In this document: piece after piece, positions 1 to 8,599 of the stretch
How the letters are laid out: each line of letters starts with the position of its first letter
Position numbering within the stretch: position 1 is the stretch's first letter
Source: Devosia riboflavina
GTDB taxonomy: Bacteria > Pseudomonadota > Alphaproteobacteria > Rhizobiales > Devosiaceae
Assembly: GCF_000743575.1 (NCBI RefSeq)
Contig: NZ_JQGC01000006.1
Span: 310,001 to 374,000 of the forward strand
Reading direction: 5' to 3'
DNA: 64,000 bases
Notes under the pieces: generated by a model
What the model saw: the letters and a program-made list of their open reading frames with translations, nothing else
What the model was told of the DNA's origin: nothing
Database searches by the model: none
Made by a program: the position numbers and the translations under genes

Positions 1-386
1 GCCGTCACGACCGCCATCACGGTCAGCCACACTGCCAGCACACGGCCAAACTGCCCGACGACGCGCCGATAGGTGGTAATGCGGTGCGCCCGCAACAGGT
101 TGAGGCCAATATTGGTCGCAAGGCAAACGCCCAGCGTCACGAGCAGGTAAAAGCCTTCCTGGCCGCGCTCGACATAGGCGGCATGAATGCCATAGCCGAG
201 AATGGCCAGCAGCACGGCTTCCACCACCTGCGCCACGCCGACAATGATGGTGCCTGAATAGGTGCGCTCTACCGGCCGGTTGGCGATTTCGGCAGCAGCA
301 GCGGAGAGCGTCGATCCAGTGCCATCCCCGCCGGGCTGACGCGCGGCATGGTCTTCGATGGCCTGCTTGGGATCGACACGAAACAT
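1..386 (-). CDS. Exopolysaccharide polyprenyl-phosphate sugar-phosphotransferase, N-terminal part (cut by window edge)
   Basis: The frame is open from the ATG complementary to 384-386 to the window edge, giving about 128 residues. It has a polar, low-complexity N-terminus of about 45 residues, then hydrophobic stretches (around TIIVGVAQVVEAVLLAI and FYLLVTLGVCLATNIGLNLL) separated by a short charged turn. This matches the N-terminal membrane part of WcaJ/ExoY-like transferases that start polysaccharide repeat units by moving a sugar-1-phosphate onto undecaprenyl phosphate. The catalytic domain lies outside the window. The next genes on the same strand and across the gap are polysaccharide genes, which supports the call. 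Family assignment is moderate because only the N-terminus is visible. Confidence 0.6.
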   Translation of the reverse strand, partial: MFRVDPKQAIEDHAARQPGGDGTGSTLSAAAAEIANRPVERTYSGTIIVGVAQVVEAVLLAILGYGIHAAYVERGQEGFYLLVTLGVCLATNIGLNLLRAHRITTYRRVVGQFGRVLAVWLTVMAVVT

Positions 387-463
387 CACGCGCTACCGGA
401 AAACTCACTCACACCCGGCCGGCATGATGCGCGCAATGCGTTTATATCAGGTGAAGCGGGTCC

Positions 464-1591
464 TTAGCCTTTTTCCTGCACATCCCGGTAGAGCGCCTCG
501 ATTCGCCCCACCATGGTCTCGAGCGAAAATTCGCTGGCAACACGCCTCAGCCGCACCTGCATTTCCGCCCGCGCCGCCTCCGGCCGGTCGAGCACCGCCT
601 GCATCGCCCGGGCCAGTGCCTCGGCATCGCCCGGCGTCACCAGCGTCTCGGTCGTGCCGGCAAAAATCTCGGGAATACCGCCAACGCTGGTCGTCACCAC
701 CGGCAATTGCGCCGCGGTCGCTTCCAGCACCACATAGGGCAGGGATTCCGCTAGGGAGGGTAGCACCGCAACGCGCCCTTGCGCGAACACCGTCTGGGCC
801 GGTTGCGACCCAACCAGCTTCACGCGCTCCCCAAGCGACAGCGCCGCAATCCGCTCTTCCAGCTCCGCCCGCTGCGGCCCATCCCCCGCCATGACCAGCG
901 TTGCCGCGGTTCCGTCCTTCCGCCTCAGCCCAACCATGGCCTCGACCAGCGGGAAAACCCCCTTGAGCTCGCGCAATTCGCCGACGAACACAAAGTCTGC
1001 TGCGTCCTCGGCAATAACAACCGGCTCGAACTCACCGGCGTCGAGCCCGTTATAGATGATCTCGGTCCGGCAGGTCGGCGGCGTGATCAGCCGCCCATAG
1101 GTTTCCCGCGCAAAATCGCTCTCGAAAATGATCGCCCCGGTCTGCCCGAGCAGCCGGCGCTCCAGCCAGTGAAACGCCTTGCCGCTCCGTGAGCGCGCCG
1201 AAAAGTGCAGCACCCCGCCATGCGGCGTATAAAGCGCCACCGGCCGCTTGCGCCCGATATGAGCCAGCCGGGCATAAAAGCCCCCCTTGGCCCCATGACC
1301 ATGCAGAATGTCTATGGAGAGATCCCGCGCCAGCTTTCGCACTGCAAAGGGCGTCGAGAGATCGCCACGCCCCAAAACGCGCGGCATGGGCATGGCATGC
1401 ACGCCGAGATCGGCAAATTCCCTGAGGGCATCGAGCCGCCGCTCGGTCTGCGCATCGCTCGCAAGGGAATCAACGATTAGCCCGACACTGTGCCCACGCG
1501 CCCTGAGCCCACGCGTCAAATCCGCGACATGCCGGAACAGCCCGCCCACGGGCGCGCGCATAACCTGCAAGATGCGCAGGGGCCGTGCCAT
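464..1591 (-). CDS. Glycosyltransferase family 4 (GT-B fold)
   Basis: This 375-residue protein has the two-domain layout of GT4 retaining glycosyltransferases. The N-terminus carries a glycine-containing acceptor loop (APVGGLFRHVADL, residues about 12-24) of the type seen in sugar transferases that use lipid-linked acceptors. The C-terminal half has the E-x7-E type motif in PSLAESLPYVVLEATA (about 277-293). It should add a sugar from a nucleotide donor to the growing exopolysaccharide repeat unit at the cytoplasmic face. It lies 5 bases downstream of the export lipoprotein gene, whose stop codon overlaps its ribosome-binding site (TAGGCGGGATGG), so the two are probably translated from one mRNA. 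Donor and acceptor cannot be read from sequence. Confidence 0.85.
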   Translation of the reverse strand: MARPLRILQVMRAPVGGLFRHVADLTRGLRARGHSVGLIVDSLASDAQTERRLDALREFADLGVHAMPMPRVLGRGDLSTPFAVRKLARDLSIDILHGHGAKGGFYARLAHIGRKRPVALYTPHGGVLHFSARSRSGKAFHWLERRLLGQTGAIIFESDFARETYGRLITPPTCRTEIIYNGLDAGEFEPVVIAEDAADFVFVGELRELKGVFPLVEAMVGLRRKDGTAATLVMAGDGPQRAELEERIAALSLGERVKLVGSQPAQTVFAQGRVAVLPSLAESLPYVVLEATAAQLPVVTTSVGGIPEIFAGTTETLVTPGDAEALARAMQAVLDRPEAARAEMQVRLRRVASEFSLETMVGRIEALYRDVQEKG

Positions 1592-1596
1592 CCCGC

Positions 1597-2148
1597 CTAG
1601 AACCAGCGTTCGGAAATGACGATCGTGTCACCGGGATAGATGGGGAAGTCGAGGTCCGCCGGGCCGCGCACCATTTCATTGCCCTGGCGACGATAGACCG
1701 TCACCTGGTTGCGGTCCGCCGTCTCCGTATAGCCACCGGCCGTGCTGATGGCCGCGCGCACCGTCATGTTCGGCACATAGGAGAACTGCCCCGAAGTCCG
1801 CACCGCGCCCTGAATGAAGAAGGGTCGATATTCCGACACTTCCACTGCCACATTGGGATTGCGGAGATACCCATTGGCGAGAGCCCCTGCCAGCCGCGAG
1901 GCGGCAACGCTGGTCGTCTGTCCGCGCACCTGCACCTGGCCCACGAGCGGGAAGGCAATCGCCCCGCTATCGCTGACCCGATAGGTATTGCTCAGCTCCG
2001 TGTCGCCATAAACCGATACACGCACCACATCGCCCGTATCGAGCGTATAGGGCCCGTTGGGCTCGACGAAATAGCTTCCCGGCCGCGTCGTGGCGCAACC
2101 CGCAAGCGGTATCAGCAATGTGAAGGCGAGAATGGGAAGCCAGCGCAT
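1597..2148 (-). CDS. Polysaccharide export lipoprotein (Wza-like, Poly_export and SLBB domains)
   Basis: This is a 183-residue lipoprotein with signal peptide and lipobox LAGC, Cys18. Residues about 31-105 form the polysaccharide export domain (starting near GPYTLDTGDVVRVSVYGD), and about 110-180 resemble one SLBB domain ending in the typical IYPGDTIVISERWF. It would form or support the outer-membrane channel for capsule or exopolysaccharide. It is about half the length of E. coli Wza and so belongs to the short GumB/ExoF-type class without the C-terminal amphipathic barrel helix. It is divergent from the Wzc-like gene at 2301, its expected inner-membrane partner. Confidence 0.88.
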   Translation of the reverse strand: MRWLPILAFTLLIPLAGCATTRPGSYFVEPNGPYTLDTGDVVRVSVYGDTELSNTYRVSDSGAIAFPLVGQVQVRGQTTSVAASRLAGALANGYLRNPNVAVEVSEYRPFFIQGAVRTSGQFSYVPNMTVRAAISTAGGYTETADRNQVTVYRRQGNEMVRGPADLDFPIYPGDTIVISERWF

Positions 2149-2300
2149 GGTCGATCCGCGCGTTTTGAGTGGCCCTCAGCATTCCCTGTCATGGTTAAGA
2201 TTTCCCTTATGCCGGGCAAGCTTGCTCCGAAAATGCCCTCACGATTAACTGAATTTTGACCACGAAGCCCGATAGTGCCGCTGCATGATGAGGAGCTGCC

Positions 2301-4595
2301 GTGAGCGAATATGCCCCGACAATGCGCGATGCGCGAATTGACGTGACTGCGGTGCTTGCCGCGGTCGGCAGGCGCCTGCCACGGATCATCATCGTCACTC
2401 TGCTGGTGCTCGCCGCCGCCTTCCTCATCCTCACCATGCTGCCGCGGCTCTATGAATCCTCGGCCTCGATCCTGGTCGAGCCGCGCTCCAACGTTTATGT
2501 CCGCGCCGCCAACGAGCAAGCCCCCGCCAGCACCTCGGGCGATGCCAGCGTTGTCTCCAGCCAGATCGAACTCATAAAGTCGCGCGACACGCTCCTCGGC
2601 GTCATCGACAAGCTCGACCTGCGCTCAAAGCCCGAATTCAACGGCAGCGAGGCCAGCTTCTCCCCGCTCGGCGTCATCATGCAGCTCCTCGGCCGCGGCT
2701 CGACTCCCGTCAGTATCGACGAGCGCGTCATCAATACGCTCTATGACCGTATGACGGTCATCCAGCAGCGCGACTCGCGCATCATCTCCATTCTGGTGCG
2801 TTCGACCGATCCGCAGCTTGCCGCCGATATCGCCAACGCCGTGGCCGAAGCTCACGTCGCCCGCCGCGCGCAGCTCTCGCTCTCCGACACGGCCGAAGCC
2901 TCCGATTGGCTCCGTCAGGAGATCGAGCGCCTCCGTACCTCCGTCAGCGATGCCGAGGCTGCCGTCGCCAAATATCGCGTCGATAACGACCTCTATGTCG
3001 GTGCCAACAATACCAGCCTGCTCGATCAGCAGCTTTCCACCATCACCACCCAGATCACCTCGGCCCAGGAGCGCAAGAACACGGCGCAGTCGCGCGCCGC
3101 CGTTATTCGCGGTCTCCTCGAACGCGGGCAGCCCATCGAAAGCGTTGCTGACGCCCGCAATTCCGCCGTCGTGCAGCAGCTCAGCCAGGAAAAGGCCCGC
3201 CTGCAAGGCCAGCTCGCCCAGCTTTCCGCCACGCTCCTGTCGAACCATCCCAATATCCGCGCCCTCAACGCCCAGATCGGCGAGCTCGATAACCGCATCA
3301 ACCAAGAGGGCTATCGCGTCGCCGCCGCCCTCGAAGCCGAAGCCCAGGTCGAAGCCGATCTTGAAGCCTCGCTCCAGGCCGACCTCGGCCGCTTCAAGCA
3401 AACCGCCTCCACCGCCACACAGGACACCGTCGCCCTCGATAGCCTCCAGCGCGAGGCCAAGGCCCAGCGCGACCTACTCGAATCCTACCTCTTGCGCTAC
3501 AACGAGGCGTCCTCACGCGCCGATGCAGGCTCTGCGCTGCCCGACGTCCGCGTCGTCACCGAAGCCGCGCCCTCGGTCACCCCTGCCTTCCCGAAAACCG
3601 CGCTGATCCTCGCCGGCGTCGGCATCGTCACCTTTGCCGTGCAGTTCGGCGCCGTGGTCTTCGGCGAGCTGATGTCCGGCCGCGCCCTGCGCCCCATCGA
3701 GCCCTATGCCTGGGAACGCCCCCGCCGAGAAGAACTCGCCGTCGCCGCCCAGCCCGAACCTGTCGAGCCGCCCTACGAAGATGAGGCGGTCCACGAAGAA
3801 GCCGTTGCTGAGATCGAAGACGCGGTCGAAGCCGATCCCGTCTATGAAGAGCCGGCCCGACCCGCCGCCTTCGTCCATGTCGAACCCGATCCGGCACAGG
3901 CCGCCTCGGACAGCGCCCGTCGCCTGCTGCAGGAACTGGCCGACCGCCGCAACCAGCGCGACGCCGCCCGCGTCGCCATGGCATCGGCGCCGGAAGCCAC
4001 CCCAGTCACCGTCACACCCATTCGTCCTCAGCCTCCGCGCCAGATCACCGGCATGGTCCGCTATGCCGACCTCGCCGCCGACCTTGTCCTCGGCAAAACC
4101 CACCTGCTGCTCCTCGCCGATCACGGCAATCGCGAACCCGCCCGCCGCATGGCCGATGCCCTCGCGGCCGATGGTCTCGCCAAGGGCCTCAGCGTCGTGC
4201 TCGTCGACGCTGGCAGCGGCCGCCCCGGCGATGCGCCTGGGCTCTCCGATCTCAGCACGGGCCAGGCCGGCTTTGGCGATGTCGTGCAAAAGTCCGCCGA
4301 CCAGAGCTTTGCTGAAGTGGCCTGGGGGCAGGGCGATACGGTCGACCGCACCTCCGCCAAACCCTCCATTCTCATCGAAGCCCTCGGCGACATCTATGAA
4401 GTCGTGATCGTCCTCACCGGCCGCGTCGGCGCCCGCTCGACCCTGCCTGTTTTCGCCGATCTCGATGGCCGCGTGGTTCTCGTCACCAGCGAAGACGAAG
4501 ACGCCGACACCGCCGAAACTCTACGCAAACAGCTCCTCCAAGCCGGCCTCCCGCGCGTCGAAATTTCCGCCCTGGAAGACGCGGTTGCGGCGTAG
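2301..4595 (+). CDS. Wzc/ExoP-like polysaccharide co-polymerase with degenerate tyrosine-kinase domain
   Basis: The 764-residue protein starts at GTG 2301 behind AGGAG. It has a Wzz-type N-terminal domain, transmembrane helix 1 near residues 31-53, a long periplasmic coiled coil (about 180-390), and transmembrane helix 2 near 430-452. A Glu/Pro-rich cytoplasmic linker follows, then a C-terminal BY-kinase-like domain (about 585-764). The Walker A' segment is preserved (VVLVDAGSGRPG, about 630), but the Walker A P-loop is replaced by LLLLADHGNREPARR, with no GKT/S. There is also no tyrosine cluster at the C-terminus. It should control chain length and couple polymerisation to export with the lipoprotein at 1597, but kinase activity looks lost. 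It lies opposite that gene across a 150-base promoter region. Confidence 0.85.
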   Translation: MSEYAPTMRDARIDVTAVLAAVGRRLPRIIIVTLLVLAAAFLILTMLPRLYESSASILVEPRSNVYVRAANEQAPASTSGDASVVSSQIELIKSRDTLLGVIDKLDLRSKPEFNGSEASFSPLGVIMQLLGRGSTPVSIDERVINTLYDRMTVIQQRDSRIISILVRSTDPQLAADIANAVAEAHVARRAQLSLSDTAEASDWLRQEIERLRTSVSDAEAAVAKYRVDNDLYVGANNTSLLDQQLSTITTQITSAQERKNTAQSRAAVIRGLLERGQPIESVADARNSAVVQQLSQEKARLQGQLAQLSATLLSNHPNIRALNAQIGELDNRINQEGYRVAAALEAEAQVEADLEASLQADLGRFKQTASTATQDTVALDSLQREAKAQRDLLESYLLRYNEASSRADAGSALPDVRVVTEAAPSVTPAFPKTALILAGVGIVTFAVQFGAVVFGELMSGRALRPIEPYAWERPRREELAVAAQPEPVEPPYEDEAVHEEAVAEIEDAVEADPVYEEPARPAAFVHVEPDPAQAASDSARRLLQELADRRNQRDAARVAMASAPEATPVTVTPIRPQPPRQITGMVRYADLAADLVLGKTHLLLLADHGNREPARRMADALAADGLAKGLSVVLVDAGSGRPGDAPGLSDLSTGQAGFGDVVQKSADQSFAEVAWGQGDTVDRTSAKPSILIEALGDIYEVVIVLTGRVGARSTLPVFADLDGRVVLVTSEDEDADTAETLRKQLLQAGLPRVEISALEDAVAA

Positions 4596-4629
4596 AAAGC
4601 GTGCCTTTGGCGTGTTCTAGCAAAAACCA

Positions 4630-4728
4630 CCGTGCTGCCCTCGGGCTCGACCCGAGGGCCAGCTTGGGAGCCACCACATCAATGGATCTAAAATAGTGGC
4701 CCTCGGGTCGAGCCCGAGGGCAGCACGG
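4630..4728. repeat. Palindromic intergenic repeat, CTCGGGCTCGACCCGAG type
   Basis: Two 32-base arms (4630-4661 and 4697-4728) are exact reverse complements around a 35-base spacer, and each arm is itself a palindrome. Related elements lie at 5855, 8514, 25423, 54484 and 63915. It lies between the Wzc-like gene and the deacetylase and could fold into a large hairpin in mRNA. Confidence 0.85.
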
Positions 4729-4793
4729 AGACTGGGGAGGCAACGGGCCCTAGCCGTACCCTACTAAATTTTGAAAAAGCGCGAGATTGCCCA

Positions 4794-5828
4794 ATGAAAT
4801 ACACCGCCATCCGCGCTGCCTTCGAACTGCTCTGGCTTTCCCGCCTGCCGGCCCTGTCCCGCGCTCTCTCCCGCTCCCGCGGCGTGATCTTCACCCTCCA
4901 CCGCGTCCTGCCCGCAGACCCGCCGGCCTTCTCCCCCAATGCCATCCTGCAAATCCGCCCCGATTTCCTCGACTACACGATCGAGCGCGTCCGCGATCTC
5001 GGCATAGACATCGTCACCCTTGATGAAGCCATCGACCGCCTCGCATCCCCTAAAAAACCAAGACCCTTCGTCGTCCTCACCTTCGACGACGCCTATCGCG
5101 ACAATCTCGAATACGCCCTGCCGATCCTCCTCCGCCACGAAGCCCCCTTCACGCTCTATGTGCCGACCGCCCTCGTCGACGGCGTGGGCGAAATCTGGTG
5201 GCAGGCCATCGAAGACATCATCGCCCGCCAGGAGGCCGTTGCCTTCACCGACAATGGCGAAGTCGAGTATGTCGACACATCAACCACCGCCCAGAAAAAG
5301 GACGCCTTCAACCGGCTCTATTGGCATCTACGCAAACTGCCCGAACCCGAGCGCCGCGCCTTCCTCGCCGAGTTCTGCCACAACTACGGCTACGACCTCG
5401 AAAAGCAGTGCCGCGACCTGATCATGAGCTGGCAGGAACTACGCCTCTTCGCCGGCGAGCAGCTTTGCACCGTCGGCGCCCACACCGTGCACCACTATGA
5501 ATTGGCAAAGCTTCCGGAAGACGAAGCCCGCCAGGAAATGCTGCAATCGGTGGAAGTCATCCAGGCCCAGTTCGGCATCCGCCCCGAGCATTTTTCCTAT
5601 CCCCTCGGCGGCCCGCTCTCCTGCGGTCCCCGAGAATTCGCTTTGGCAAAAGACCTGGGCTTCAAAACCGCCGTCACCACCCGCCCCGGTGGCCTCTACC
5701 CGCACCACCTCGAAAGCCTGACCGCGCTCCCCCGCGTCTCGCTCAACGGCCACTTCCAGGCCGAACGTTACGTCGACGTCTTCGCCAGCGGCGGCATTTT
5801 TACAGTTTTGGGCAAGCTGACGGGGTGA
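4794..5828 (+). CDS. Polysaccharide deacetylase (NodB homology, CE4)
   Basis: The 344-residue protein has the NodB-domain metal and catalytic motifs: TFDD at 96-99 and an H-x3-H pair at 230-234 (HTVHH). A late motif, FSYPLGG, is near residue 266. These enzymes remove N- or O-acetyl groups from polysaccharides. No clear signal peptide is seen, although residues 1-30 are moderately hydrophobic and basic, so location is uncertain. The exopolysaccharide genes upstream suggest it modifies the exported polymer. Between TFDD and H-x3-H there is an insertion of about 60 residues compared with minimal NodB domains, which is common in capsule-associated members. Confidence 0.85.
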   Translation: MKYTAIRAAFELLWLSRLPALSRALSRSRGVIFTLHRVLPADPPAFSPNAILQIRPDFLDYTIERVRDLGIDIVTLDEAIDRLASPKKPRPFVVLTFDDAYRDNLEYALPILLRHEAPFTLYVPTALVDGVGEIWWQAIEDIIARQEAVAFTDNGEVEYVDTSTTAQKKDAFNRLYWHLRKLPEPERRAFLAEFCHNYGYDLEKQCRDLIMSWQELRLFAGEQLCTVGAHTVHHYELAKLPEDEARQEMLQSVEVIQAQFGIRPEHFSYPLGGPLSCGPREFALAKDLGFKTAVTTRPGGLYPHHLESLTALPRVSLNGHFQAERYVDVFASGGIFTVLGKLTG

Positions 5829-5854
5829 GGTTCGACGCTCTGGATTTTTGAATG

Positions 5855-5932
5855 CGTCGTCATTGCCGGGCTCGTCCCGGGCAATCCATCTCGCCTCCGC
5901 ATGGACCACCGGGACAAGCCCGGTGGTGACGG
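5855..5932. repeat. Palindromic intergenic repeat (GCCGGGCTCGTCCCGGGC type)
   Basis: Two short palindromes, one centred near 5876 and one near 5914 (CACCGGGACAAGCCCGGTG), are arranged as a degenerate inverted pair flanked by GTC and GAC-like ends. It has the same architecture as the elements at 4630 and 8514 and lies in the gap after the deacetylase gene. Confidence 0.7.
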
Positions 5933-5957
5933 AAACCGTAGTGCTGGGTCAAAGACC

Positions 5958-6170
5958 CTAAGCCCTCACATCCGGCTTCGCCATCCACCGGATAATCACC
6001 CCCGCCGGAAACACCCAACCCATCCCGGCCACCACAAAATAGGCAATCAGCACATACCAGGGCAGATCCGGCGGAAAGGTCAGATAGATTGAGGTCGCCA
6101 GGCTCGCCCAGATGAATATGGAGGCCACGCACAAAAGCGCGCCGATCAATTTGCGGTTGCGTTGGGTCAT
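5958..6170 (-). CDS. DUF2842 small membrane protein
   Basis: The product is about 70 residues from ATG 6170 (an alternative ATG is 9 bases upstream at 6179). It has a basic N-terminus (MTQRNRKLIG) and two transmembrane helices (about 8-29 and 36-60), ending in the short cytoplasmic tail WMAKPDVRA. Size, topology and position next to a heme A synthase match DUF2842, a short alphaproteobacterial family of unknown function. It is divergent from the heme A synthase gene, and the two share a short promoter gap. Confidence 0.75.
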   Translation of the reverse strand: MTQRNRKLIGALLCVASIFIWASLATSIYLTFPPDLPWYVLIAYFVVAGMGWVFPAGVIIRWMAKPDVRA

Positions 6171-6248
6171 GTGCGGCATCTGGACTGTTGCGACTGGACG
6201 AGGGTGGCATTACCACTCCGCCAGCCCCATCGATACCGGAATATCGTC

Positions 6249-7310
6249 GTGACCACCCAGCACAATGCCGCACCCGGACAGATCAGCTACGCGAGCGACC
6301 TTCTTCGTCCGGTCCGCATCTGGCTCTATGCCCTTGCTAGCTTTGTCCTGCTGATCGTCGTGGTCGGCGGTATCACGCGGCTAACGGAATCGGGTCTTTC
6401 CATCACCAGTTGGAAGCCGATTTCCGGCACTATCCCCCCGCTCAACGACGCCCAGTGGCAGGCCGAGTTCGAAGCCTATAAGCAAATTCCGCAATATTCG
6501 ATCGTCCATTCCTGGATGGACATCAACGATTTCAAATACATCTTCTTCTGGGAGTGGTTTCACCGCCTCCTGGCGCGCACGCTGGGCCTGATCTTCATCG
6601 TCCCCTTCGTCATTTTCCTTTTCCAGAAGCGCCTCTCGCGCAATCTGGCCCTGCCTCTGTTCACCCTTTTCATTCTCGGGGGCTTCCAGGGCTTCCTCGG
6701 CTGGTGGATGGTCTCATCAGGTCTTTCCGAACTGACCTCCGTCTCCCAATATAGACTTGCGGCTCACCTCTGCGCTGCCTCGCTGCTCTTCGTCGCGCTC
6801 ATCTATGTGGCGCGCAGCATCGAGCCCGGCCGCGTCCTCGGTCGCGTCAATCCCTGGCAGATGAACACCGCTATCATCCTGGGCGTATTATTGATTTTCC
6901 AGATCGGGGCAGGGGCCTTCGTCGCCGGTCTCGATGCCGGCATGGGCTACAACACCTGGCCGCTCATGGACGGCGCCATCATCCCCAAGGGCCTCTTCGT
7001 TATGGACCCCGCATGGCGCAACCTCTTCGAAAACGCCCTGACGGTGCAGTTTATCCACCGTGGCATCGCCTATGTTATAGTGGCTTACGTCGCCTACCTG
7101 ATCTGGCGCCGCTCCAAGGATGGCGGTTTCGGCGGCGTCCACGGCTGGCTCCCGCGCCTTGGCACCCTGGTGCTAATCCAAGTCGGCCTCGGCATCGCTA
7201 CCCTCCTCGCCAGCGTGCCGATTTCCCTGGCCGTCGGCCACCAGTCCTTGGCCTTCATGCTCGCCGGCGCCACCGCCGCCTATATCGCCGACATGCGTCG
7301 AGTGCGGTAA
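6249..7310 (+). CDS. ctaA: Heme A synthase (COX15/CtaA)
   Basis: This integral membrane enzyme oxidises the C8 methyl of heme O to make heme A for aa3-type cytochrome oxidase. It has eight predicted helices and the four heme-ligand histidines of the family, in EWFHRLLAR, RLAAHLC, QFIHRGIAY and AVGHQSL, plus the N-terminal GGITRLTESGLSITSWKP signature. GTG 6249 (GGAA seven bases upstream) is preferred over the longer frame from 6162, because the first 29 codons of that frame do not look like the family and overlap the divergent DUF2842 start. The length is then 353 residues, usual for alphaproteobacterial COX15. Confidence 0.92.
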   Translation: MTTQHNAAPGQISYASDLLRPVRIWLYALASFVLLIVVVGGITRLTESGLSITSWKPISGTIPPLNDAQWQAEFEAYKQIPQYSIVHSWMDINDFKYIFFWEWFHRLLARTLGLIFIVPFVIFLFQKRLSRNLALPLFTLFILGGFQGFLGWWMVSSGLSELTSVSQYRLAAHLCAASLLFVALIYVARSIEPGRVLGRVNPWQMNTAIILGVLLIFQIGAGAFVAGLDAGMGYNTWPLMDGAIIPKGLFVMDPAWRNLFENALTVQFIHRGIAYVIVAYVAYLIWRRSKDGGFGGVHGWLPRLGTLVLIQVGLGIATLLASVPISLAVGHQSLAFMLAGATAAYIADMRRVR

Positions 7311-7404
7311 TATAATACCGCATTCACAAGTCATTGAAATTACAGTGCTTTTTAAAGGTGCTTGACGGCTTCCAGAATCCCCCTTAGAGACCCCTCCGAA
7401 ACCT

Positions 7405-7430
7405 GTGATCCGTCCTTTGGATGGGGTCAC
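7405..7430 (+). promoter_or_regulatory. Leader hairpin upstream of rplM
   Basis: GTGATCC-GTCC and GGAT-(G)-GGGTCAC pair into about 11 base pairs with one bulged G and a TTT loop, ending 28 bases before the rplM start. It has no T-run and so is not a terminator. Position suggests an mRNA leader element, possibly for ribosomal-protein feedback, but no match to a known leader was verified. Confidence 0.4.
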
Positions 7431-7458
7431 AAACCAGAGTTTTCTAGGGATTTCAACA

Positions 7459-7923
7459 ATGACCACTTACTCGGCAAAACCGAGCGAGATCGAAAAGAAG
7501 TGGATCCTCATCGACGCCGAAGGGCTTGTCGTGGGTCGTCTCGCTTCGATCATTGCTTCGCGCCTGCGCGGCAAGCACAAGGCCACCTTCACGCCTCATA
7601 TGGACATGGGTGACAACATCGTCGTCATCAATGCCGAGAAGGTGAAGCTGACCGGCCGCAAGCTCGACCAGCACCGCTTCTACTGGCACACCGGCTTTGC
7701 CGGCGGCATCAAGGACCGCACCGCTCGCGAACTGCTGGAAGGCCGTTTCCCGAGCCGCGTCCTCGAAAACGCCGTGCGTCGCATGATGCCGGGCGGCCCG
7801 CTGACCCGCGCCCAGCTCAAGAACCTCCGCGTTTACGCCGGTTCCGAGCACCCCCACGAAGCGCAGAACCCGAGCAAGCTCGACGTCGCTGCCATGAACA
7901 CCAAGAACGTCCGGGTGAAGTAA
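7459..7923 (+). CDS. rplM: 50S ribosomal protein L13
   Basis: This 154-residue early-assembly protein of the large subunit begins [15 protein letters not shown]. Conserved segments include [16 protein letters not shown], the [13 protein letters not shown] region, and [20 protein letters not shown]. The ATG at 7459 gives the standard alphaproteobacterial length; an in-frame extension to 7405 would cross the leader hairpin. It is one base from rpsI, the usual rplM-rpsI operon. Confidence 0.98.
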   Translation: MTTYSAKPSEIEKKWILIDAEGLVVGRLASIIASRLRGKHKATFTPHMDMGDNIVVINAEKVKLTGRKLDQHRFYWHTGFAGGIKDRTARELLEGRFPSRVLENAVRRMMPGGPLTRAQLKNLRVYAGSEHPHEAQNPSKLDVAAMNTKNVRVK

Positions 7924-7924
7924 T

Positions 7925-8407
7925 ATGGCTGAAACCATCAACTCTCTCGAAGCCCTGGGCACTTCCGCTGCTGCTCCCGCTGCCTCCTCGGCTCCGGTTC
8001 ATGTGCAGAAGCTCGACTCCCTCGGCCGCGCCTATGCCACCGGCAAGCGCAAGAACGCCGTCGCTCGCGTCTGGATCAAGCCGGGCAAGGGCAAGGTGAC
8101 CGTGAACGGCCGCGAATTCGCGACCTATTTCGCTCGCCCGGTTCTCCAGCTCATCGTCAAGCAGCCGATCGTCGCCACCGACCGTCTCGACCAGTACGAC
8201 GTCAACGTCACCGTTGCCGGTGGTGGTCTCTCGGGTCAGGCCGGTGCCGTTCGTCACGGCATCTCCAAGGCGCTGAACTACTTCGAGCCGGGCCTGCGCC
8301 CGATCCTCAAGAAGGGTGGCTTCCTGACCCGCGACAGCCGCGTCGTCGAACGTAAGAAGTACGGCAAGGCCAAGGCCCGCCGCTCCTTCCAGTTCTCGAA
8401 GCGCTAA
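7925..8407 (+). CDS. rpsI: 30S ribosomal protein S9
   Basis: The 160-residue small-subunit protein has a C-terminal tail ([10 protein letters not shown]) that reaches the P-site tRNA. It has an alphaproteobacterial Ala/Ser-rich N-terminal extension of about 35 residues before the conserved [17 protein letters not shown]. The core ends in the characteristic [29 protein letters not shown] region. Co-transcribed with rplM; a strong terminator follows. Confidence 0.98.
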   Translation: MAETINSLEALGTSAAAPAASSAPVHVQKLDSLGRAYATGKRKNAVARVWIKPGKGKVTVNGREFATYFARPVLQLIVKQPIVATDRLDQYDVNVTVAGGGLSGQAGAVRHGISKALNYFEPGLRPILKKGGFLTRDSRVVERKKYGKAKARRSFQFSKR

Positions 8408-8430
8408 GCTTCACACCACAATTCTTGGAA

Positions 8431-8459
8431 AGGGCCGGGCAACCGGCCCTTTTCTTTTG
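8431..8459 (+). terminator. Rho-independent terminator of rplM-rpsI
   Basis: A perfect 8-bp GC-rich stem (AGGGCCGG, loop GCAA, CCGGCCCT) is followed directly by a T-rich run ending at 8459. It lies 24 bases after the rpsI stop codon. Confidence 0.93.
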
Positions 8460-8513
8460 CCCGGTTCGACCTACATGGCCTGGGTGTGCCATTGAGGCTT
8501 TCACTCTCTCGAT

Positions 8514-8583
8514 TGTCACCCCGGCGCAGGCCGGGGCCCATCCTGAGATCTCAAGTTGGGCCCCGGCCTGCGCCGGGGTGACA
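8514..8583. repeat. Palindromic repeat with perfect 27-base inverted arms
   Basis: The arm starting TGTCACCCCGGCGCAGG (8514-8540) is exactly repeated in inverse at 8557-8583 around a 16-base spacer containing GAGATCTC. It is the best preserved copy of the GTC...GAC-ended family in this window; a degraded relative lies at 54484. It ends 17 bases before the next gene, so it may fold in that gene's 5' leader. Confidence 0.88.
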
Positions 8584-8599
8584 TCCATTGGTTGGGAAG

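Noticed and set aside
4630..4728. Palindromic repeat as an IS element or transposon end
   Set aside because: No transposase, no target-site duplication seen, and the arms are self-palindromic rather than terminal inverted repeats of a longer element.
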